The position numbers and the translations under genes were made by a program. Below are positions 33,234 to 37,562 of a DNA stretch of 37,562 nt, in pieces (within the stretch, counting starts at the first letter, position 1; the number at the start of each line of letters is the position of its first letter). Location: positions 1 to 37,562 of the forward strand of contig JANYKV010000173.1 in assembly GCA_025358055.1 (NCBI GenBank), written 5' to 3'. Origin of the DNA: Gemmatimonadota bacterium (GTDB lineage: Bacteria; Gemmatimonadota; Gemmatimonadetes; Gemmatimonadales; GWC2-71-9). The notes under the pieces are model-generated. The model saw nothing but the letters and a program-made list of their open reading frames with translations, had not been told where the DNA came from and searched no databases.

Positions 33234-34480
33234 GCTCGGGCGGATTCCTTGGTCCGGTTGAAGATCCGGAACGCGGGCTTGGCGGCGGCAGCCTTGTCGC
33301 TGGCCCGGTATTCGGTCCCGACGAGCTTGGCGGCCAGGATCTCGAAGTCCTCGGTCACCTTCTCCTTGGGGTACTGCTCCACCACCGACCGACCCTCATT
33401 GGCGGCCCGCACGAAGAGCAGGCCACCCGAGCGGATCAGGGCCAGGGCCGGCATGCCCACGGTCTTCTCCATGTCGGCCACCGAGACACCGCTGTTCGCC
33501 CGGTTGACCACCAGGGCCAGCTTGTCGCGGACGCCCAGCTCCTGGGCGACGTCGCGCATCTGGACGGCCGCCCGCAGAGCTGGGACATCGGGCGTGACCG
33601 GAACGAGGATCCGATCGGAGCGCGCGAAGATCTCCTGGTTGAGCGGGCTGTACGACGGGTGCATGTCGACGATGATGAAATCGAACCCGCGGCGGGCTGC
33701 CCGGATCGCTTCGCCGATCTTCTCCGGGACCAGGATCTCGGTGTTCAGCGGGCTCGCGGTCAGGACGCACACGGTCAGGCCGTTCTGATGCTGGGTGGCG
33801 ATGTCCATGAAGCTCCGCTCTGAGCGGCTTTCTTCGAGGTCTTCGGTCCAGGCGTCGCCGACGGTGGTTACCGACTCGAGGCCCAGCGACGTCGCGATAT
33901 GACCGGTCACGGTGTCGGCGTCGATGAGCATCACCTTGAGGCCCATCCGGACCTGGAGGGCCGCGGCCAGGTTGATCGCGGTGGTCGTCTTGCCGACGCC
34001 ACCCTTGGGATTGAAGATCGACACGATCGTCGCCCGCTTGGACCACGATTCGGATTCGAAGTGGCCGCCCGACTGGAGCACCGGCCCGCTGCCGTCGTCG
34101 ACGGTGACGGCCCGGATCAGCATGGCCTCGATCCGCCAGCGCAGCGAGTCGGTTGAATACGGCCGGGTGAAGAACTCGTCGTCGATGTTGGCCTTGGGTG
34201 CGGCACCGGCCAGGCGGTCGAGGGCACGCGGCGAAACGACCATCAGGGCCGGGATGTCCCGGTCGGCGTCATGGAGCAGGGAATAGAACTCGAGCGACCG
34301 GTCGAAGTCGCTCTCGCCGTCAAGGATGGCCACGCCAACCTCGCGGCGGGTAGCCAGGATGGCCTCGAGCTCGTCCGGCGCGTTGACGGCGAGCGTCTCA
34401 AAGCCGGCCTCGGTGAGCTCTCGAACGACGGCAACCTGCTCGTCGCGGGGGAGGGCGACGACGATCGCCTGGCGGCCCAT
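33230..34480 (-). CDS. CpaE-like ParA/MinD family ATPase with receiver-like N-terminus
   Basis: Encodes 416 residues. Residues about 1-125 form a response-regulator-like domain (AIVVALPRDEQVAVVRELTEAGF, VAILDGESDFDRSLEF), and residues about 150-385 a MinD/ParA ATPase with deviant Walker A PKGGVGKTTTAINLAAALQ, Walker A' LMLIDADT-like text and the switch region FDFIIVDMHPSYSPLNQEI. This layout is CpaE/TadZ, which localises Tad/Flp pilus machinery to the cell pole or envelope. No other tad genes are in the window, so other cargo is possible. It follows the frameshifted coiled-coil gene by six bases, and a functional pairing is likely. Confidence 0.85.
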   Translation of the reverse strand: MGRQAIVVALPRDEQVAVVRELTEAGFETLAVNAPDELEAILATRREVGVAILDGESDFDRSLEFYSLLHDADRDIPALMVVSPRALDRLAGAAPKANIDDEFFTRPYSTDSLRWRIEAMLIRAVTVDDGSGPVLQSGGHFESESWSKRATIVSIFNPKGGVGKTTTAINLAAALQVRMGLKVMLIDADTVTGHIATSLGLESVTTVGDAWTEDLEESRSERSFMDIATQHQNGLTVCVLTASPLNTEILVPEKIGEAIRAARRGFDFIIVDMHPSYSPLNQEIFARSDRILVPVTPDVPALRAAVQMRDVAQELGVRDKLALVVNRANSGVSVADMEKTVGMPALALIRSGGLLFVRAANEGRSVVEQYPKEKVTEDFEILAAKLVGTEYRASDKAAAAKPAFRIFNRTKESARA

Positions 34481-34486
34481 CCGGGG

Positions 34487-35976
34487 CTAGTTCCCGGACT
34501 CTGGATCGTGGGCGACCACGGTGACCACCCCGTCGGCGGCATTGCTGACCCTGGCCCGGAAGCCCGGCAGGGTTGGGACGACTTCGCGCAGGTTGACGGC
34601 ATCGTCGTGGTGGACGGTGAAGATGAACTCGCCGTCGGGGCCGGACGACACGCCGACCGACTGGACCCCGGTCACTCGACCTAGGTGGCGCTTGAAGCTG
34701 GCGATGCTGGCCACGCTGACCAGGCCCGACACGACCACCTTGGAGGTCTGGTCCGAGGCTGCCCGGGCAGGACGCGCCTCAACGTCGCCTTCGGGCGGAA
34801 CCAGGCCGGCCAGACGGGCGGCGAGGGCATCGTCGCCCATCGTCGGGATCTCGTCGTCACTGGACTGGGTCGCCTCGGCGGCGGCTTCGGCCTCGGCGGC
34901 ATCGTAGTTGGGCGACAGGCCGAGGGCGGCCAGGCGCGGATCGTTCTCGTCGGTGGTCGCTTCGGCTGCTGCCTCGGCCTCACCGGACGGCCCGTCAACC
35001 TGGGCGGCCTGGTGGGCGGCCTCGATGGCGGCCATCGCGGCACGCCGTCGTTCGGAGCAAGGTCACCAGCCGGCTGCTCGCCGGCCTCGGCGGTCTCGGC
35101 CTCGGTACCGGGCGGGCTCGAGCTGGCCACGACGGTCGTGTCGCCGATCAGCTCGGCCACGGCGGCCGAGGGCTGCCACGGCACGGAGGCGTCGAACGAG
35201 GGCGGCTCGGGCAGGCTCTGGGCCATCACGGCGATCTGGGTGGGATCCGCTTCGGCGACGAGCTGCTCGAAGAAGCGCTCCATCTCCAGCTCAAAGCCGG
35301 CGACCCGGCTCTGGACGCGATCAATCTCGTATTCGATCTGGCCGGCGTGATCCTCGAGCTCGCGCTCCAGGCCCAGCTTGCGCTCGCTGATCTTGCCCTG
35401 CGTCTCCTCGCGGATCCGGGCAATCTCGGCCTTCGACCAGTCCTGGATGCCGGTGATGTCCTCGTCGGATCGCTTGCGCAGCTCGGTCGCTTCGACGGCC
35501 GAACGCGAGTGGATCTCTTCGATGTAGGTCTTGGCGTCGGCCTGGAACTGGCCCAGCGTCTGGGCGCGGGACTCCTCCGCGGCGGACTGCATCGCCCGGG
35601 TCAGGTCCAGCACGAACTTCGTCGGCTTCCTGGGCACGGGGGCCACGCTCGCCACCGGGGACGGTGCGGACTCGGCGGTTGCGGTGGAATCCACGGAGGT
35701 TTCCTTCAGGCTCGAATCTGATGCGGTGGGCTGATCGATCTCGGTGGTCCCGGTGGCCAGGGCCTGTTCGCCCGAACTGTTGCTGTCGGTTGCCTCGGCG
35801 TCGGCCGGTGGGGCCTGATCGACCACCTCCGGTTCGGCGCTGGTTGCCTGGGTCATCGCGTCCGTTGCCTCATCCGTGCTGGGTGCCTCGGTGGTCCGGT
35901 CAACGGGCGCCTTGTCACTCCGCTCCTCCGAGCTCCAGGGGAGTCGGAAGCCGGTGCGTGATTCGGTCGTTGCCAT
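34487..35976 (-). pseudogene. Coiled-coil protein with C-terminal ferredoxin-like domain, interrupted by a frameshift
   Basis: One gene of about 496 codons is split between two frames. The first frame (start ATG 35976) encodes an acidic Thr/Ser/Ala-rich N-terminus, then a charged coiled coil (about residues 125-230, with KRSDEDITGIQDWSKAEIA and ELEDHAGQIEYEIDRVQSRV). After AGDLAPNDGVP (about 35040) it degenerates into Pro/Arg-rich shadow text up to 34681. The second frame takes over at about 35045 with AAMAAIEAAHQAAQ, continues through an Ala/Glu-rich linker and ends in an HMA-like beta-alpha-beta domain (SKVVVSGLVSVASIASFKRH) at TAG 34487. One missing base between about 35036 and 35065 explains the break; a TGA blocks the second frame further upstream. 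It may be a sequencing error or a true mutation. Confidence 0.75.
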
Positions 35977-36073
35977 GGATCGTGCGGTTCCCTCCAGGTG
36001 AGGACGTTGAGTGCAGACTCTTTGGACGTGTGGGCATCGTATGGGCGCGTTGCGGTCCGGTGGAGTGCGCTAG

Positions 36074-36102
36074 TGGTACCAATCGGTCGATCCGGTGGTA
36101 CC
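36074..36102. repeat. Paired TGGTACC direct repeats in the divergent promoter region
   Basis: TGGTACC occurs at 36074-36080 and 36096-36102, 22 bases apart (about two helical turns), each holding the palindrome GGTACC. They lie in the 255-base gap between the coiled-coil gene and moaA. The arrangement suits a dimeric regulator site, but no regulator is known. Closer to moaA, TACCAT stands six bases before its ATG, a TANNNT -10 consistent with a leaderless transcript, and no SD is present. Confidence 0.35.
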
Positions 36103-36231
36103 GGAGGTCCCGCGCGACGAGGGCCTCGGTGTCCGCCGTCACCGGGTCCTTTCGAGCTCCGTTGTCGTCATGCACCGGCGCCGTCCCGGTGCCCGACCGG
36201 GATTCGCGCTGAGCGGGCGTACCATGGCGCG

Positions 36232-37284
36232 ATGTCTCCAGAGTTCGATCCAGCTGCGCCTCCATCAGCCGTGGTGGATCGCCTGGGCCGGCGCCTCCAT
36301 GACCTGCGGATCTCGGTGACGGATCGCTGCAACTTCCGGTGCACGTACTGCATGCCGCGCGAGATCTACGGCCGGGACTTCGCGTTCCTGCCCCGCTCCG
36401 AGGTGCTGACCTTCGAGGAGATCGCCCGGCTGGCCCGGGTATTCGTTGCCGAGGGCGTCGAGAAGCTCCGCGTCACCGGGGGCGAACCACTCGTCCGGCG
36501 CAACCTGCCCGACCTGATCGCGATGCTGGCGGCCCTCCGCCGGCCGGACGGCGGACCCCTCGACCTGACCCTGACCACGAACGGCTCCGCCCTGCACCAG
36601 CTGGCGGGGACGCTCCGGGCAGCCGGCCTGGGCCGGATCACGGTCAGCCTGGATTCGCTCGACGATTCCACCTTCCGGGCGATGAACGGGGTCGACTACC
36701 CGGTGGCCAAGGTCCTTGACGGGATCGCGGCTGCCCGCCAGGCAGGCTTCGGTCCGCTCAAGATCAACATGGTCGTGCGCCGCGGGATCAACGAGACGAG
36801 CATCCTGCCGATGGCCCGCTGGGCGCGGCAGGATGGCCACATCCTGCGGTTCATCGAATACATGGACGTCGGCCACTCGAACGGCTGGCGCCTTGACGAG
36901 GTGGTTCCTGCCGCCGAGATCGTGGCCATCATCGATGCCCAGATGGGCCTGGAGTCCGAGCCGCCCAACTATCCGGGCGAGGTGGCCGACCGCTGGCGGT
37001 ACCGCGACGGCGACGGGGAAGTGGGCGTGATCGCCTCGGTCTCCCAGCCGTTCTGCAGCACCTGCACCCGCGCCCGGCTGTCGGCCGAGGGCAAGCTGTA
37101 CACCTGCCTCTTCGCCCTGGACGGGACCGACTTGCGCGGGATCCTGCGCGGCGGGGCCTCGGACCACGAGCTCGTCGCGGCAATCCAGGCGGTCTGGCGG
37201 GTGCGTGCCGACCGCTACTCCGAGCTGCGCTCCGAGGCCACGGCCAACCGGCCCCGGATCGAGATGTTCGCGATGGGCGGCTGA
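36232..37284 (+). CDS. moaA: GTP 3',8-cyclase MoaA (molybdenum cofactor biosynthesis)
   Basis: Encodes 350 residues of the radical SAM enzyme that converts GTP to 3',8-cyclo-GTP, the first step of molybdopterin synthesis. The N-terminal cluster motif CNFRCTYC places Cys at 33, 37 and 40; the C-terminal cluster motif CSTCTRARLSAEGKLYTC supplies three more. The essential Gly-Gly C-terminus is present (MFAMGG). SAM-contact text RVTGGEPLVRRNL is conserved. ATG 36232 gives family-typical length; the frame is open upstream to 35998 but without family likeness. No other mo-cofactor genes are in view. Confidence 0.95.
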   Translation: MSPEFDPAAPPSAVVDRLGRRLHDLRISVTDRCNFRCTYCMPREIYGRDFAFLPRSEVLTFEEIARLARVFVAEGVEKLRVTGGEPLVRRNLPDLIAMLAALRRPDGGPLDLTLTTNGSALHQLAGTLRAAGLGRITVSLDSLDDSTFRAMNGVDYPVAKVLDGIAAARQAGFGPLKINMVVRRGINETSILPMARWARQDGHILRFIEYMDVGHSNGWRLDEVVPAAEIVAIIDAQMGLESEPPNYPGEVADRWRYRDGDGEVGVIASVSQPFCSTCTRARLSAEGKLYTCLFALDGTDLRGILRGGASDHELVAAIQAVWRVRADRYSELRSEATANRPRIEMFAMGG

Positions 37285-37295
37285 CCGCCAAGCGG

Positions 37296-37369
37296 TTGTC
37301 CACCGGCTGTCCACAGCGAACGTGGATTGGTGGAAACGGATCGCGCATTCCCCGATAACTGGTGGATAA
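37296..37369. promoter_or_regulatory. Cluster of DnaA-box-like sites
   Basis: Three 9-mers close to the DnaA box TTATCCACA lie within 74 bases: TTGTCCACC (37296-37304, plus), CTGTCCACA (37307-37315, plus) and TTATCCACC (37361-37369, minus). High-GC bacteria often use TTGTCCACA. The sites follow moaA directly. They may mark an origin region or a DnaA-controlled promoter; no dnaA or dnaN is visible. Confidence 0.4.
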
Positions 37370-37562
37370 CGCCGTTGCCATCCAGCGTTGATCCGGCGAT
37401 GATTCGTCTTGCCCGAAGGGGCCATCGGAAAACGGAAGCTCGAGATCACATCAAGGGCCTTCGCGGAACGACCGGTCGCTTCGGGCGCTTCTCTACCCGC
37501 CACGCGGCCTTCGGGCCCGCGCTCGACGGGGATCGCCCGAATGGACGTGATCGGCATCCCGG
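37370..37562. other. Window end, no assignable gene
   Basis: All three plus frames and the minus frame that starts at 37557 are open over part of this stretch, but none shows family motifs. A GGCC-TTCG-GGCC hairpin at 37506-37517 is the only clear structure. A gene may begin here and be cut by the window edge. Confidence 0.4.

Noticed and set aside
36265..37557. 430-codon minus-strand open frame opposite moaA and the DnaA-box region
   Set aside because: Shadow frame; moaA motifs on the plus strand are unambiguous.
37399..37562. Frame starting MIRLARRGHRK, reminiscent of ribosomal protein bS16
   Set aside because: The likeness ends after about eight residues; the next conserved bS16 segment (FYRIVVAD) is absent in all frames.
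1..37562. CRISPR arrays, insertion sequences, integrases, tRNA and rRNA genes
   Set aside because: None could be found by eye: no regularly spaced repeats, no transposase-like frames and no convincing tRNA cloverleaf.

Overview
The window holds about 32 kb of protein-dense DNA whose gene content looks like the phylum Gemmatimonadota: an ADOP-type permease, secreted CocE and Tricorn-like peptidases, a GWxTD-domain protein, PilB/PilT/PilC, LptF/LptG and CcmABCD. From about 32.2 kb it continues into roughly 5.4 kb of visibly more GC-rich DNA with a different codon habit, which resembles a high-GC Chloroflexota or Actinomycetota genome. The taxonomic calls are inferences from gene content and codon use. 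The switch falls inside one intact acetyl-CoA synthetase gene, so the window may be an assembly chimera or a homologous-recombination joint.

Layout. 1-552: end of an ABC-type permease. 587-2536 (minus) and 2781-6023 (plus): divergent exported hydrolases, a CocE/NonD lipoprotein and a Tricorn-like protease. A very strong bidirectional terminator stands at 6040-6086. 6127-10187 (minus): pilB-pilT-pilC, preceded on the same strand by an M28 peptidase and a double-HhH ComEA-like protein (10285-12024). 12142-14801 (plus): lptF-lptG. 14850-16196 (minus): amino-acid permease. 16428-19173 (plus): heme O synthase overlapping an ABC exporter. 19170-22368 (minus): a translationally coupled trio V4R - M24 peptidase - GWxTD. 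22506-27379 (plus): a six-gene operon DUF92 - geranylgeranyl-reductase-like flavoprotein - flavin reductase - methyltransferase - SRPBCC cyclase-like - beta-ketoacyl synthase. 27409-29608 (minus): ccmABCD, including a 42-aa ccmD. 29715-30023 (minus): STAS protein with a long structured leader. 30635-32590 (plus): acs. After the composition switch come a small hypothetical, a CpaE-like ParA ATPase, a frameshifted coiled-coil gene, moaA, and a cluster of DnaA-box-like sites.

How the genes work together. Several modules serve the envelope: LptF/G for lipopolysaccharide export, type IV pilus motors, ComEA-like DNA uptake, and cytochrome c and heme O maturation. The most unusual module is the 22.5-27.4 kb operon. 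It has the enzyme classes expected for a small isoprenoid- or polyketide-derived metabolite, but no chain-length factor and no dedicated acyl carrier protein. The second point of interest is the roughly 150-nt leader of the STAS gene. A perfect 15-bp closing helix ends directly beside the ribosome binding site, and a candidate promoter places the transcript start at that helix, which is the geometry of a cis-regulatory RNA.
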